NCBI GenBank assembly: GCA_945952465.1
Contig: CAMFIB010000001.1
Span: 434,001 to 498,000, forward strand
Direction of reading: 5' to 3'
DNA length: 64,000 nucleotides
Source: an uncultured Pseudomonadota bacterium
Lineage (GTDB): Bacteria > Pseudomonadota > Gammaproteobacteria > Burkholderiales > Burkholderiaceae_C
This document shows, in pieces, positions 54,350 through 63,322 of the stretch (position 1 is its first letter; the number at the start of each line of letters is the position of its first letter). The translations under genes and the position numbers were made by a program. The notes under the pieces were generated by a model, which had not been told where the DNA came from, did not search any database, and saw only the letters and a program-made list of their open reading frames with translations.

Positions 54350-55747
54350 TCAGCTCGCGGGCGGCTCGGCGCCGCCGGTCGGGGCGTCGGTTCCGGCCAC
54401 CACGCGGGCCTGCCGCTGGAAGCTGAAGTAGGCCGAGGCCCAGTCGATCAGCACCACCGTGCGGTTGCGGAAGCCGATCAGGAAATAGACGTGGGCGAAC
54501 AGCCAGAACAGCCACGCGAAGTAGCCGCCGAAGCGGATGGGGCCGAACTTCGAGGCCAGGTCCACCACCGCCGCGTTGCGGCCGATGGTGGCGAGGTTGC
54601 CGTAGTCGGCGTAGCGGAACGGCTGGGTGGGCATGCCGTGCAGCTCGCTGCGGATGTTGGCCGCCACAGAACGGCCCATCTGCTTGGCCGCCGGCGACAC
54701 GCCGGGCACCGGCCGCGGTTCGTGCCCCTCCTTGTGGCTCTGGGCGTTGGCCAGGTCACCAATGACGAAGACGTCCGGGTGGCCGGGCAGCCGCAGCTCG
54801 GCCGTCACCTTCACGCGGCCGGCCCGGTCGATCAGCGCGTCGCCGTCGGGCAGTTGCGCCGCCAGCAGGCGGCCCAGCGGCGAGGCCGCCACGCCGGCCG
54901 CCCAGACCATGCAGCCGCTCTCGATTCTGTAGCGGGAAGTGCCCGCCCCATGCTGGCCTGCGGCCGTTTCTATTTGCAAACCACCGGCGTCGATCTCCGT
55001 CACGCGGGCGTTCAGCCGCACGTCGACGCCCAGCTTCTCCAGTTGCTGGCGGGCCTGCTCGCTCAGCGCGTCGGGCATGGCCAGCAGCACGCGCGGGCCG
55101 CCTTCCACCAGCATCACCCGCGCGCTGGCGGGGTCGATGCGGCGGAACTCGCCCGGCAGCGTGTGCCGCGCGATCTCGGCCATCGTGCCCGCCATTTCCA
55201 CCCCAGTGGGGCCGGCGCCGATGACCACGAAATTCAGCAGCGCCGCGCGGCGTGCCGGGTCTTCCTCGCGCTCGGCCGCCTCGAAGGCCAGCAGGATGCG
55301 GCGGCGGACGTCGAACGCGTCCTGCAGCGTTTTCAGGCCCGGCGCGTGGGCGGCCCAGTCGTCGTGGCCGAAATAGCTGTGCGTGGCGCCGGCGGCCACC
55401 ACCAGCCGGTCGTAGGGCAGCACCTGCCCGCTGCGCAGCGACACGCTGCGCGCGGCGAGGTCGATGCCCACCACCTCGCCCAGCAGCGTGGTCACGTTGT
55501 TCTGGTCGCGGAACAGGTGGCGCACCGGCGCCGCGATGGACGGCGCCGACAGCCCGGCCGTGGCCACCTGGTACAGCAGCGGCTGGAACAGGTGGTGGTT
55601 GGTGCGGTCGATCAGCGTCACGTCCACCCGCTGGTCGGCCAGCGCCTTGGCGGTTTCGAGGCCGCCAAAGCCGCAACCGATGATGACGACGCGGAGCTTG
55701 CCGGACGCTGGCGCGGGCGTCGGCAGGTGTTGTTCAGGGAGGTCCAT
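54350..55747 (-). CDS. Type II NADH dehydrogenase-like FAD oxidoreductase
   Basis: A 465-residue membrane-associated flavoprotein. The FAD motif is IIGCGFGGLETAKAL (about 22-36), the NADH motif VIGAGPTGVEMAGTMAEIA (about 165-183), and VFVIGDLANAQ follows. The C-terminus has a hydrophobic segment (YFAWLFWLFAHVYFLIGFRNR) for peripheral membrane binding. NDH-2 passes electrons from NADH to quinone without pumping protons. It converges with the catalase-like gene with no gap. Probably a single-gene unit divergent from the DUF1801 gene. Confidence 0.92.
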   Translation of the reverse strand: MDLPEQHLPTPAPASGKLRVVIIGCGFGGLETAKALADQRVDVTLIDRTNHHLFQPLLYQVATAGLSAPSIAAPVRHLFRDQNNVTTLLGEVVGIDLAARSVSLRSGQVLPYDRLVVAAGATHSYFGHDDWAAHAPGLKTLQDAFDVRRRILLAFEAAEREEDPARRAALLNFVVIGAGPTGVEMAGTMAEIARHTLPGEFRRIDPASARVMLVEGGPRVLLAMPDALSEQARQQLEKLGVDVRLNARVTEIDAGGLQIETAAGQHGAGTSRYRIESGCMVWAAGVAASPLGRLLAAQLPDGDALIDRAGRVKVTAELRLPGHPDVFVIGDLANAQSHKEGHEPRPVPGVSPAAKQMGRSVAANIRSELHGMPTQPFRYADYGNLATIGRNAAVVDLASKFGPIRFGGYFAWLFWLFAHVYFLIGFRNRTVVLIDWASAYFSFQRQARVVAGTDAPTGGAEPPAS

Positions 55748-55835
55748 GGCGGGAATTATCCGGCGGCAGTACTTTCCACCCGGTCGGCGCTGCGCTTACG
55801 ATGCGCGGCACACCACCGCGAAAGGCGCCCCACAC

Positions 55836-56243
55836 ATGGCCACCAGGACCAAGAGCCCCGCCAAGGCCGGCGAAGCCGGGCTGCCGGCCGCGCAACTGAT
55901 CGACGCCCGCATCGCCGAGCTGGCCGACTGGCGCGGCGGCATGCTCGCGCGCGTGCGCCAACTCGTCCACGCCGCCGTGCCCGACGTGGTGGAAGAGTGG
56001 AAGTGGCGCGTGCCGGTGTGGTCGTGCGGCGGCATCATCTGCACCGGCGAGAGCTACAAGCAGGCGGTGAAGCTCACCTTTCCCAAGGGCGCGTCGCTGC
56101 CCGACCCGTCGGGGCTGTTCAACGCCAGCCTGGAGGGCGGCACCCGCCGGGCGATCGACCTGCACGAGGGCGATGCGATCGACGAGCCGGCATTCGCGGC
56201 GCTGCTGCGGCGCGCGGTGGAAAAAAACGCCGCTGGCAAGTGA
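55836..56243 (+). CDS. DUF1801 domain protein
   Basis: A 135-residue protein of the DUF1801 (YdhG-like) family: LADWRGGMLARVRQLVHAAVPDVVEEWKWRVPVWS is the usual helix-strand core, followed by TFPKGASLPDPSGLFNASLEGGTRRAIDL. It is an iron-chaperone-like (frataxin-related) fold in some descriptions, with unsettled function. The ATG at 55836 follows AAAGG. A GC palindrome (GGCGCC repeated, 56250-56266) lies just after the stop but has no U-tail. Confidence 0.85.
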   Translation: MATRTKSPAKAGEAGLPAAQLIDARIAELADWRGGMLARVRQLVHAAVPDVVEEWKWRVPVWSCGGIICTGESYKQAVKLTFPKGASLPDPSGLFNASLEGGTRRAIDLHEGDAIDEPAFAALLRRAVEKNAAGK

Positions 56244-56374
56244 CGGGGGGGCGCCGGTTCGGCGCCAGCCGACAACGGGTGCGGCGGATTCCTTGTTACC
56301 GATATCACCTTGTCCTACATCACGGGAGCGGGGCTGAGGGCCAAAATTTCTCCATACCGATTCAGGAGAAGAAC

Positions 56375-57091
56375 ATGGAAACCCCCATCCACGACACCGC
56401 CCCGAATGCCTACGGCGCCCCGCGCGCCACCCCCACCTTCGGCGACCGCGTGCGCCGCAGCAAGGCGCTGATTCCGGCGCTGGCCGTGCTGGGCGCCACC
56501 TCGGTGGCGCTGGCCGCCGCGCTGGTGGTGAAGAACGCCGACAACGACCCCGCCTACCCGGACGGCTCGTTGCAGTTGCAGGGCGGCTATTCGCAGACCA
56601 CGCCGCTGACCGACCGCGCCAACGCGGCGGGCATCGGCGGCACGGCCGGCGCCACCAACGTGGCCGTGGCTTCGCCGCAGCCCACCTACCAGCCGGCGCC
56701 GCAGCTCTCGACACCCATCGCGCAGGCCGCGCCGGTGTGCCAGACCTGCGGCACGGTGGAATCCGTCACGCCGGTGCGCCATGCGGGGCAGGGCAGCGGC
56801 GTGGGTGCCGTGGCCGGCGGCCTGCTCGGCGGCCTGCTGGGCAACCAGATCGGCGGCGGCAGCGGCCGCACGCTGGCCACGGTGGCCGGTGCGGTGGGCG
56901 GCGGCTATGCCGGCAACTACATCGAGAAGAACCACAAGGCCTACACCACCTACCGCATGCGCGTGCGCATGCACGACGGCAGCTACCGCACGGTGGAGCA
57001 GGGCTCGGCCGTGGCCGCAGGCTCGCAGGTGCGGGTGGAAGGCAACCGCCTGCGCGTGGCGGCGACCGACTCGTACGACGTGCGTTCCTGA
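56375..57091 (+). CDS. Glycine zipper 2TM domain protein
   Basis: A 238-residue envelope protein. A TM segment (ALIPALAVLGATSVALAAALVV, about 32-53) is followed by a Pro/Gln/Ala-rich linker, a CQTCG motif near 126, then the glycine zipper (GVGAVAGGLLGGLLGNQIGGG and TVAGAVGGGYAGNYIEK, about 150-190), and a SlyB-like end with YRMRVRMHDGSYRTV. Ribosome site CAGGAGAAG precedes ATG 56375. It probably lies in the inner membrane with the zipper across or between membranes. A strong terminator follows. Confidence 0.87.
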   Translation: METPIHDTAPNAYGAPRATPTFGDRVRRSKALIPALAVLGATSVALAAALVVKNADNDPAYPDGSLQLQGGYSQTTPLTDRANAAGIGGTAGATNVAVASPQPTYQPAPQLSTPIAQAAPVCQTCGTVESVTPVRHAGQGSGVGAVAGGLLGGLLGNQIGGGSGRTLATVAGAVGGGYAGNYIEKNHKAYTTYRMRVRMHDGSYRTVEQGSAVAAGSQVRVEGNRLRVAATDSYDVRS

Positions 57092-57113
57092 CCGCTGCTG
57101 CGGCGACGCAGTG

Positions 57114-57142
57114 AAAAAAGCCGGGCGCTGCCCGGCTTTTTT
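57114..57142 (+). terminator. Intrinsic terminator of the glycine zipper gene
   Basis: A-run, AGCCGGGC (57119-57126), GCT-type loop, GCCCGGCT (57130-57137), then six T. The A-run on the other side means it can also serve the convergent MDR gene. Confidence 0.92.
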
Positions 57143-57165
57143 GTTGCGCTGGGCGCGGGGCCGCT

Positions 57166-58194
57166 TCAGGCCTTGGCGACTTGCAGCACCAGCTTGCCGA
57201 AGTTCTCCCCGCGGAACAGTTTGTTCAGCGTCTCGGGGAAGTTCTGCAGGCCCTGCACCACGTCTTCGCGGCTCGTCATGCGGCCGTCTTTCAAATAGCC
57301 GGCCAGTTCGGCAATGGCCAGGCCGTAGCGGTCGGCGTAGTCGAACACCACCATGCCCTCCATGCGGGCGCGGTTGACCAGCAGCGAGAGGTAGTTCTTC
57401 GGGCCCTGCACGGCGCCGGTGGCGTTGTACTGGCTGATCGCGCCGCAGATGATGATGCGGGCCTTGCGGTTGATGCGGGTCAGCACGGTGTCGAGGATGT
57501 CGCCGCCCACGTTGTCGAAGTAGATGTCCACGCCATCGGGGCAATGTTCCTTCAGGCCGTCTTTCACCGGGCCGGCCTTGTAGTCGATGCAGGCGTCGAA
57601 GCCCAGCTCCTTCACCACCCACTCGCACTTGGCCGGGCCGCCGGCAATGCCGACCACCTTGCAGCCCTTGATGCGCGCCAATTGGCCCACCGTCTGGCCC
57701 ACCGCACCGGCCGCGCCGGACACCACCACCGTCTCGCCGGCCTTGGGCTGGCCGATGTCCATCAGCCCGAAGTAGCCGGTCATGCCGGGCATGCCCAGCA
57801 CGTTGAGCCACTGCGTCAGCGAGCCCATGCGCAGGTCGATCTTCACCAGCCCGGCGCGCTTGATCTGGTCGGCGGCAAAGAGCGCGTACTCCTGCACGCC
57901 GATGCCGGCCGACACGATGTCGCCCGGCTCGAACTTCGGGTTGGCCGAGGCCACGACCTCGCCCACGCCGCCGGCCCGCATCACCTCGCCGATGCCCACC
58001 GGCGGGATGTAGCTCTTGCCCTCGTTCATCCAGCCGCGCATCGCGGGGTCGAGCGACAGCGCCAGCGTCTTCACCAGCACGCCGCCTTCTGAAGGCTCGG
58101 CCACCGGCTCGGTGGTGTGCTGCCAGTTGGCGTCGGTGGGCAGGCCGCTGGGGCGGGCGGCGAGGCGGATCTGGTGGTTGGTGCGGTGGGTCAT
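57166..58194 (-). CDS. NADP-dependent MDR oxidoreductase, CurA/PTGR-like
   Basis: A 342-residue medium-chain reductase without zinc ligands. N-terminus HRTNHQIRLAARPSGLPTDANW and LSLDPAMRGWMN are family marks; the NADP domain has VVVSGAAGAVGQTVGQLARIKGCKVVGIAGG near 147-177, followed by FDACIDYKAG, YFDNVGG and the end NFPETLNKLFRGENFGKLVLQV. It reduces alpha,beta-unsaturated ketones or aldehydes. Start at 58194; the frame runs on upstream without family features. Shares a terminator with the convergent glycine-zipper gene. Confidence 0.92.
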   Translation of the reverse strand: MTHRTNHQIRLAARPSGLPTDANWQHTTEPVAEPSEGGVLVKTLALSLDPAMRGWMNEGKSYIPPVGIGEVMRAGGVGEVVASANPKFEPGDIVSAGIGVQEYALFAADQIKRAGLVKIDLRMGSLTQWLNVLGMPGMTGYFGLMDIGQPKAGETVVVSGAAGAVGQTVGQLARIKGCKVVGIAGGPAKCEWVVKELGFDACIDYKAGPVKDGLKEHCPDGVDIYFDNVGGDILDTVLTRINRKARIIICGAISQYNATGAVQGPKNYLSLLVNRARMEGMVVFDYADRYGLAIAELAGYLKDGRMTSREDVVQGLQNFPETLNKLFRGENFGKLVLQVAKA

Positions 58195-58306
58195 GGCGGT
58201 TCTCCCGGAGTGCGGCGCAACGGGCCATCGTAGCGGCCGCGCGGCCGCCGCGCCGTAGCCGACGCGACACCAGGGTCTTGGCCGCGGTCGATGTCGAATT
58301 GTTGAA

Positions 58307-58362
58307 TCAAATCGGCCGAAAGCCAGCGTGGAATGGCGATTTGTAGCTATCAAAAACAGAGC
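58307..58362 (+). repeat. 56-bp dispersed repeat, copy 5
   Basis: Begins TCAAATCGGCCGAAAGCCAG and ends GAGC. It is in the 301-base divergent gap between the MDR gene (58194) and egtB (58496). The rest of that gap shows only GC palindromes near 58235-58255 and no gene. Confidence 0.85.
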
Positions 58363-58495
58363 GTCGGGGTATCGGGCCGAACGCTGCGCGGCTGGCGCAT
58401 GCGTGCTGTAATGAAAGCCGAACAGCACCGACAGACAGAGGAGCGGGGCCCGCGCCAACCGGCGTGGCGCCGCCGCCCACAGGAGACCGCACGAC

Positions 58496-59794
58496 GTGTC
58501 ACCCCGCCTCGATCCGGGCCCGCCGCCGACCGCCGCCGGCGTTCCGGCCCATTCCCTCCGCGCCGACCGGCCGCGGCTGGCCGCGCTGTACCGCGAGGTG
58601 CGCGCCGAAAGTATCGCCCGCGCCGCGCCGCTGTCGCCCGAAGACCAGTGCGTGCAGTCCATGCCCGACGCCAGTCCCACCAAGTGGCACCTCGCACACA
58701 CCACCTGGTTCTTCGAGGCGCTGCTGCTGCAGCCGCACGCGCCCGGCTACATGGGCTTCGACGACCGCTTTTTCTACCTCTTCAATTCCTATTACGAGGC
58801 GCTTGGCCCGCGCCACCCGCGCCCGCAGCGCGGCCTGCTCAGCCGCCCGCCGCTGGCCGACGTGCACGCCTACCGCATCCATGTCGATCAGGCCATGCTG
58901 GCGCTCATCGCCGAGGCCGACGACGGCGTCTGGGCCACGGTGCGGCCCCTGCTGGAACTGGGCCTGCACCACGAGCAGCAGCACCAGGAGCTGCTGCTCA
59001 CCGACGTGCTGCACCTGCTGTCGTGCAACCCGATGCTGCCGGCCTACTGCGGCAAACCCGCCGTGCCCGCCACTGTGCCCACGGGCCCTGCGCGCTGGCT
59101 GCCGCACGCGGGCGGCGTGGTGGCCATCGGCCACAGCGGCGACGGATTTGCGTTCGACAACGAAGGCCCGCGCCACGAGGTGCTGCTGCGGCCCTTCGCC
59201 ATCGCCGACCGGCTCGTGACCTGCGGTGATTTCGCCCGTTTCATCGCGGCCGGCGGTTACCGCCGGCCCGGCCTGTGGCTCAGCGCCGGCTGGGACGCGG
59301 TGCAGGCGGGCGGCTGGCGTGCGCCGGCCTACTGGGTGCCGCCGGGCGACCCGCGCCTGCCCGCCGAAGCGCTGCACGCCGATGCCGCGCCCGAGGGCTG
59401 GCACGTCTACGGCCCGCACGGCCTGCTGCCGCTCGACCCGCAGGCGCCGGTGCAGCAGCTCAGCTTCTTCGAAGCCGCCGCCTATGCCGAATGGGCCGGG
59501 GCGCGGCTGCCCACCGAGGCCGAGTGGGAAGCTGCCTGCGGCCTGCCCGGCTTCGAGCAGGGCTTCGGCGTGGCCTGGCAATGGACGCGTTCTTCTTACG
59601 ACCCCTACCCCGGCTTCCGGCCCGCCGCCGGCGCGGTGGCCGAGTACAACGGCAAGTTCATGGTCGGGCAGATCGTGCTGCGCGGCAGCAGCCTGGCCAC
59701 GCCGCGCGGCCATGCGCGGCCCAGCTACCGCAACTTCTTTCCGCCCGCCGCGCGCTGGCAGTTCTCCGGCCTGCGGCTGGCAAAGGACCTTTGA
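58496..59794 (+). CDS. egtB: Ergothioneine biosynthesis sulfoxide synthase EgtB
   Basis: A 432-residue iron(II) oxygenase that joins hercynine with a Cys-containing thiol to make a sulfoxide. The DinB-like N-terminal part gives the iron ligands: H68 in WHLAHTTWF and H159, H163 in LHHEQQHQE. The C-terminal FGE-sulfatase part (about 220-430) has FAIADRLVTCGDFARFI, RLPTEAEWEAAC and the end LRLAKDL. GTG start at 58496 after AGGAGA. It overlaps egtD by one base (TGATG). No egtA, egtC or egtE is present, as usual for proteobacterial EgtB/EgtD pairs. Confidence 0.95.
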   Translation: MSPRLDPGPPPTAAGVPAHSLRADRPRLAALYREVRAESIARAAPLSPEDQCVQSMPDASPTKWHLAHTTWFFEALLLQPHAPGYMGFDDRFFYLFNSYYEALGPRHPRPQRGLLSRPPLADVHAYRIHVDQAMLALIAEADDGVWATVRPLLELGLHHEQQHQELLLTDVLHLLSCNPMLPAYCGKPAVPATVPTGPARWLPHAGGVVAIGHSGDGFAFDNEGPRHEVLLRPFAIADRLVTCGDFARFIAAGGYRRPGLWLSAGWDAVQAGGWRAPAYWVPPGDPRLPAEALHADAAPEGWHVYGPHGLLPLDPQAPVQQLSFFEAAAYAEWAGARLPTEAEWEAACGLPGFEQGFGVAWQWTRSSYDPYPGFRPAAGAVAEYNGKFMVGQIVLRGSSLATPRGHARPSYRNFFPPAARWQFSGLRLAKDL

Positions 59795-60831
59795 TGCTCG
59801 ACCTCACTTCCACCGCCGGTTTCCCGTCGCGCCGCCATGTGCCGCCCCGCAACGACGCCGGCTTCGTTTCTTTGCCCGAGCGGCGCGAGGCCACCGTTGC
59901 CGCGCCGCACGCCGCCTTCCTGCGCGAGATGCTGGCCGCGCTCGACGGCCGGCCCCGCGCCATCTCGCCCAAGTGGTTCTACGACGCCGCCGGCTCGGCC
60001 CTGTTCGACGACATCTGCGGCCTGCCCGAGTACTACCCCACCCGCACCGAAACCGCCATCCTGACCCGCCACGCGGGCGAGATCGCGCAGTTGATCGGGC
60101 CACACGCCGAGATCGTGGAGTTCGGCGCCGGCTCGCTCGCCAAGGTGCGGCTGCTGCTGGACGCGCTGGAGCAGCCCCGGCGCTTCGTGCCCATCGACAT
60201 CTCCGGCGAGCACCTGCAGGCCGCCGCCCAGGCGCTGCGTGCCGACTACGCCGGCTTGCAGGTCACGCCGGTGGTGGCCGACTACACCCTGCCGCTGCAA
60301 TTGCCCGAGGCCTTGCCGGGCTCGGGCCGTCGCGTCGGTTTCTTCCCCGGCTCCACGCTGGGCAACTTCACGCCGCCGGAGGCATTGGCCTTTCTGCGCC
60401 GCGCCGCCGCCGTGCTGCGCGGCGGCGCGCTGCTGATCGGCGTCGATCTGGTGAAGGACCCGGCCGTGCTGCACGCCGCCTACAACGACGCGCAGGGCGT
60501 CACCGCCGCCTTCAACCGCAACCTGCTGGTGCGCGCCAACCGCGAGCTGGGCAGCGACTTCGACCTGAGCCGCTTCGCCCACAGCGCCTTCTACAACGCG
60601 CCGATGCAGCGCATCGAGATGCACCTGCTGAGCCTGACGCGGCAGAGCGTGCGGCTGGCCGGCCGGCATTTCCGCTTCGACGAAGGCGAGACGTTGCACA
60701 CAGAACACTCGCACAAGTTCACCCACGACCGGCTGCGCGCGCTGGCGCGCCAGGCCGGCTTCGAGCCCGGCCCCGTCTGGACCGACCCGCGCGGCTGGTT
60801 CGCCGTGCACTGGCTGGCCGCCCCGGCCTGA
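59794..60831 (+). CDS. egtD: L-histidine N(alpha)-methyltransferase EgtD
   Basis: A 345-residue SAM enzyme that trimethylates histidine to hercynine, the first step in ergothioneine synthesis. Family marks: ISPKWFYDAAGSALFDDICGLPEYYPTRTE (about 57-85), the SAM segment VEFGAGSLAKVRLLL, FVPIDISGEHL, GFFPGSTLGNF and LIGVDLVKDPAVLHAAYND. The ATG overlaps the egtB stop (TGATG). The short gap of 37 bases to the DUF427 gene suggests that the unit continues. Confidence 0.95.
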   Translation: MLDLTSTAGFPSRRHVPPRNDAGFVSLPERREATVAAPHAAFLREMLAALDGRPRAISPKWFYDAAGSALFDDICGLPEYYPTRTETAILTRHAGEIAQLIGPHAEIVEFGAGSLAKVRLLLDALEQPRRFVPIDISGEHLQAAAQALRADYAGLQVTPVVADYTLPLQLPEALPGSGRRVGFFPGSTLGNFTPPEALAFLRRAAAVLRGGALLIGVDLVKDPAVLHAAYNDAQGVTAAFNRNLLVRANRELGSDFDLSRFAHSAFYNAPMQRIEMHLLSLTRQSVRLAGRHFRFDEGETLHTEHSHKFTHDRLRALARQAGFEPGPVWTDPRGWFAVHWLAAPA

Positions 60832-60868
60832 CAATGCGCACATCACCACCCAGCGGGAACAACCCACC

Positions 60869-61150
60869 ATGAAAGCCACCTGGAACGGCGCCACCATCGC
60901 CGAGAGCGACGACACCGTGCTCGTCGAAGGCAACCACTACTTCCCCGAGAGCGCGCTGAACCGCCAGTACGTGAGCTTCAGCAACCACAAGACCACCTGC
61001 GCGTGGAAAGGCCAGGCCAGCTATTACTCGCTGCTGGTCAATGGCGAGCTGAACACCGACGCCGCCTGGTACTACGCCGACCCCAAACCCGAGGCCGAAA
61101 ACATCAAGGGCCGCGTCGCGTTCTGGAAGGGCGTGAAGGTCGAGGCCTAA
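60869..61150 (+). CDS. DUF427 domain protein
   Basis: A 93-residue protein that is essentially one DUF427 domain: MKATWNGATIAESDDTVLVEGNHYFP, TTCAWKGQASYYSLLVNG and the end RVAFWKGVKVEA are typical. The function of this beta-rich family is unknown. It follows egtD on the same strand and precedes a 2OG-Fe dioxygenase by 9 bases, so the gene could have a part in ergothioneine use or be a passenger. Confidence 0.92.
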   Translation: MKATWNGATIAESDDTVLVEGNHYFPESALNRQYVSFSNHKTTCAWKGQASYYSLLVNGELNTDAAWYYADPKPEAENIKGRVAFWKGVKVEA

Positions 61151-61159
61151 ACTTCAGGA

Positions 61160-61942
61160 ATGCCTGCCGCTTCCCCCGCCACGCCGACCCCGCTCTTCAA
61201 CCTGCCCGAACAGGCGCTGCCGGCGCTGCACGCGCGCGGCTACGCTGTGGTTGACGCCGCGGGGCTGTCCACGCTCACGCAGTGTGCGCCGGCCGACCTG
61301 GCCGCGCTGTCGCCCGACTGGGCCGATCTGCCGTCCGACGCGCATCTGAAAGACGGTGGGCGTTACCGCAGGCGTCGCCACGCCTGCTTCACCGTTGCCG
61401 AAGGCGCGGTGCGCCCGGTGCCGCACCGCGCGCATTGGCAGCCGGTGGAATACAACGCGCTGCACGGCGGCATGTCGCGCTGGTTCGAGCCGATGACCAC
61501 GTCCAGCGCCACCCGCGCGGTGTGGCTGCAGTTGCTGAAGGGACTGGGTGATCTGTTCGAGGCGACGGCGCCACAGGGTGGCGCACCGTGGTTCGTCGAG
61601 GCGCACCAGTTCCGCATCGACACCGAAGGCGGCATTGGCCGGCCGACGCCCGAAGGCGCACACCGCGACGGCGTGGATTTCGTCGCCGTCATCCTGATCG
61701 ACCGTCAGGCGATCAAGGGTGGCGAGACGCGGGTGTTCGAGGCCGACGGCCCCAACGGCCAGCGTTTCACGCTGACCGAGCCGTGGTCGGCGCTGCTGCT
61801 CGACGACCGGCGCGTGATCCATGAATCGACGCCCATCCAGCCACTGGCCGGCGAAACCGGCGGCCACCGCGACACGCTGGTGCTCACCTATCGGCGCGGC
61901 GGCTTTCAGGGCGATTCGCCGGCCACTGGGCGCGCGGCCTGA
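61160..61942 (+). CDS. 2-oxoglutarate/Fe(II) dioxygenase, PF10014-like
   Basis: A 260-residue protein with the iron facial triad H168, D170 (in EGAHRDGVDF) and H221 (RRVIHEST), with a distal Arg in LTYRRGG region for 2-oxoglutarate. The layout (FRIDTEGGIGRPTPEGAHRDGVDFVAVILI) matches the 2OG-Fe_Oxy_2 family, which contains free amino-acid hydroxylases such as isoleucine dioxygenase. Here it is in a set with egtB, egtD and DUF427, so histidine, hercynine or ergothioneine derivatives are conceivable substrates; that is inference. Confidence 0.87.
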   Translation: MPAASPATPTPLFNLPEQALPALHARGYAVVDAAGLSTLTQCAPADLAALSPDWADLPSDAHLKDGGRYRRRRHACFTVAEGAVRPVPHRAHWQPVEYNALHGGMSRWFEPMTTSSATRAVWLQLLKGLGDLFEATAPQGGAPWFVEAHQFRIDTEGGIGRPTPEGAHRDGVDFVAVILIDRQAIKGGETRVFEADGPNGQRFTLTEPWSALLLDDRRVIHESTPIQPLAGETGGHRDTLVLTYRRGGFQGDSPATGRAA

Positions 61943-61973
61943 AGGCCACGCCGGCGCCGTGTGCTGAGTCGTC

Positions 61974-63158
61974 TTACAGCCGCTCGAAGATCGCGGCGAT
62001 GCCCTGGCCGCCACCGATGCACATGGTGACCAGCGCGTAGCGGCCGCCGATGCGCTGCAGCTCGTGCAGCGCCTTCACCGTGATCAGCGTGCCGGTCGCG
62101 CCAATCGGGTGGCCCAGCGAGATGCCGGAGCCGTTGGGGTTGACCTTGGCCGGGTCCAGGCCCAGGTCTTTCGTGACGGCGCAGGCCTGCGCGGCGAAGG
62201 CTTCGTTGGCCTCGATCACGTCGAGGTCGCTCACCTTCAGGCCGGCCTTCTCCAGTGCCTTCTTGGTGGCCGGCACCGGGCCTATGCCCATGTACTTCGG
62301 GTCCACACCGGCATGGGCGTAGGCCACCAGGCGGGCCATCGGCTTGATGCCGCGCTTGTCGGCGGTGGCGCGGTCCATCAGCACCAGCGCGGCGGCGGCG
62401 TCGTTGATGCCGGAGGCGTTGCCGGCCGTCACGGTGCCGTTCTCCTTGGCGAACACCGGCTTGAGCTTGCTGAAGTCCTCGGGCTTGGCGGCGGTGCGGA
62501 AGTGTTCGTCGGTGGCGTAGGCCACGTCGCCCTTCTTGCTCTTCAGCATGACGGGAACGATCTGCTCCTTGAAGTAGCCGGCCTCGGTGGCCTTCTCGGC
62601 GCGGCGGTGGCTTTCCAGCGCCAGCGCGTCCTGGTCGTCGCGGCTGATGCCCCATTTGTTGGCCACGTTCTCGGCGGTGACACCCATGTGGATGCTGTGG
62701 AAGGGGTCGTGCAGCGCGCCGATCATCATGTCGATCAGCTTGGTGTCGCCCATGCGGGCGCCCCAGCGGGTGTTGAGGCTGGCGAAGGGCGCGCGGCTCA
62801 TGTTCTCGGCGCCGCCGCCGATGGCGATGTCGGCGTCGCCCAGCAGAATGCTCTGGCTGGCGTTGACGATGGCCTGCAGGCCCGAGCCGCACAGGCGGTT
62901 CACGTTGTAGGCCGGGGTTTCCTGGCTGCAGCCACCGTTCAGCGCGGCCACGCGCGAGAGGTACATGTCCTTGGGCTCGGTGTTCACCACATGGCCGAAG
63001 GCCACATGGCCCACGTCGGCGCCGTCCACACCGGCACGCGCCAGCGATTCGCGCACCACGAGGGCGGCCAGCTCGGTGGGCGGCACGTCTTTCAGGCTGC
63101 CGCCGAAGGTTCCGATGGCGGTGCGCACGGCGCTGGCAACGACGACTTCACGACTCAT
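61974..63158 (-). CDS. Acetyl-CoA C-acyltransferase (thiolase)
   Basis: A 394-residue thiolase. The nucleophile is C90 in NRLCGSGLQA, with H350 in LGHPIGATG and C380 in TMCIGGGQG. It is of the biosynthetic/BktB type in length and motifs and can condense or split 3-ketoacyl-CoA (polyhydroxyalkanoate precursors or beta-oxidation). The start at 63158 is the usual SREVVVASAVRTAIG. It is divergent from ppk2 with a 164-base gap and converges with the dioxygenase gene. Confidence 0.94.
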   Translation of the reverse strand: MSREVVVASAVRTAIGTFGGSLKDVPPTELAALVVRESLARAGVDGADVGHVAFGHVVNTEPKDMYLSRVAALNGGCSQETPAYNVNRLCGSGLQAIVNASQSILLGDADIAIGGGAENMSRAPFASLNTRWGARMGDTKLIDMMIGALHDPFHSIHMGVTAENVANKWGISRDDQDALALESHRRAEKATEAGYFKEQIVPVMLKSKKGDVAYATDEHFRTAAKPEDFSKLKPVFAKENGTVTAGNASGINDAAAALVLMDRATADKRGIKPMARLVAYAHAGVDPKYMGIGPVPATKKALEKAGLKVSDLDVIEANEAFAAQACAVTKDLGLDPAKVNPNGSGISLGHPIGATGTLITVKALHELQRIGGRYALVTMCIGGGQGIAAIFERL

Positions 63159-63322
63159 GTGGTTCTCCAGTGTGTTCAAGGGGTGGGGCCGGAATCCGAC
63201 CGGACGGTCATTGTCGCGCAGCGGATTCGACCCTGCCGGCGGCCCTGTCACACGTTTGCCACGGGCCGGTCTTAGGGTGTTGGGAAGCGCGCCCGCCGGG
63301 CGCAGCCACCACGGAACCGGAC

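Noticed and set aside
56250-56266. GC palindrome as a terminator of the DUF1801 gene
   Set aside because: The stem is short and there is no T-run on either side.
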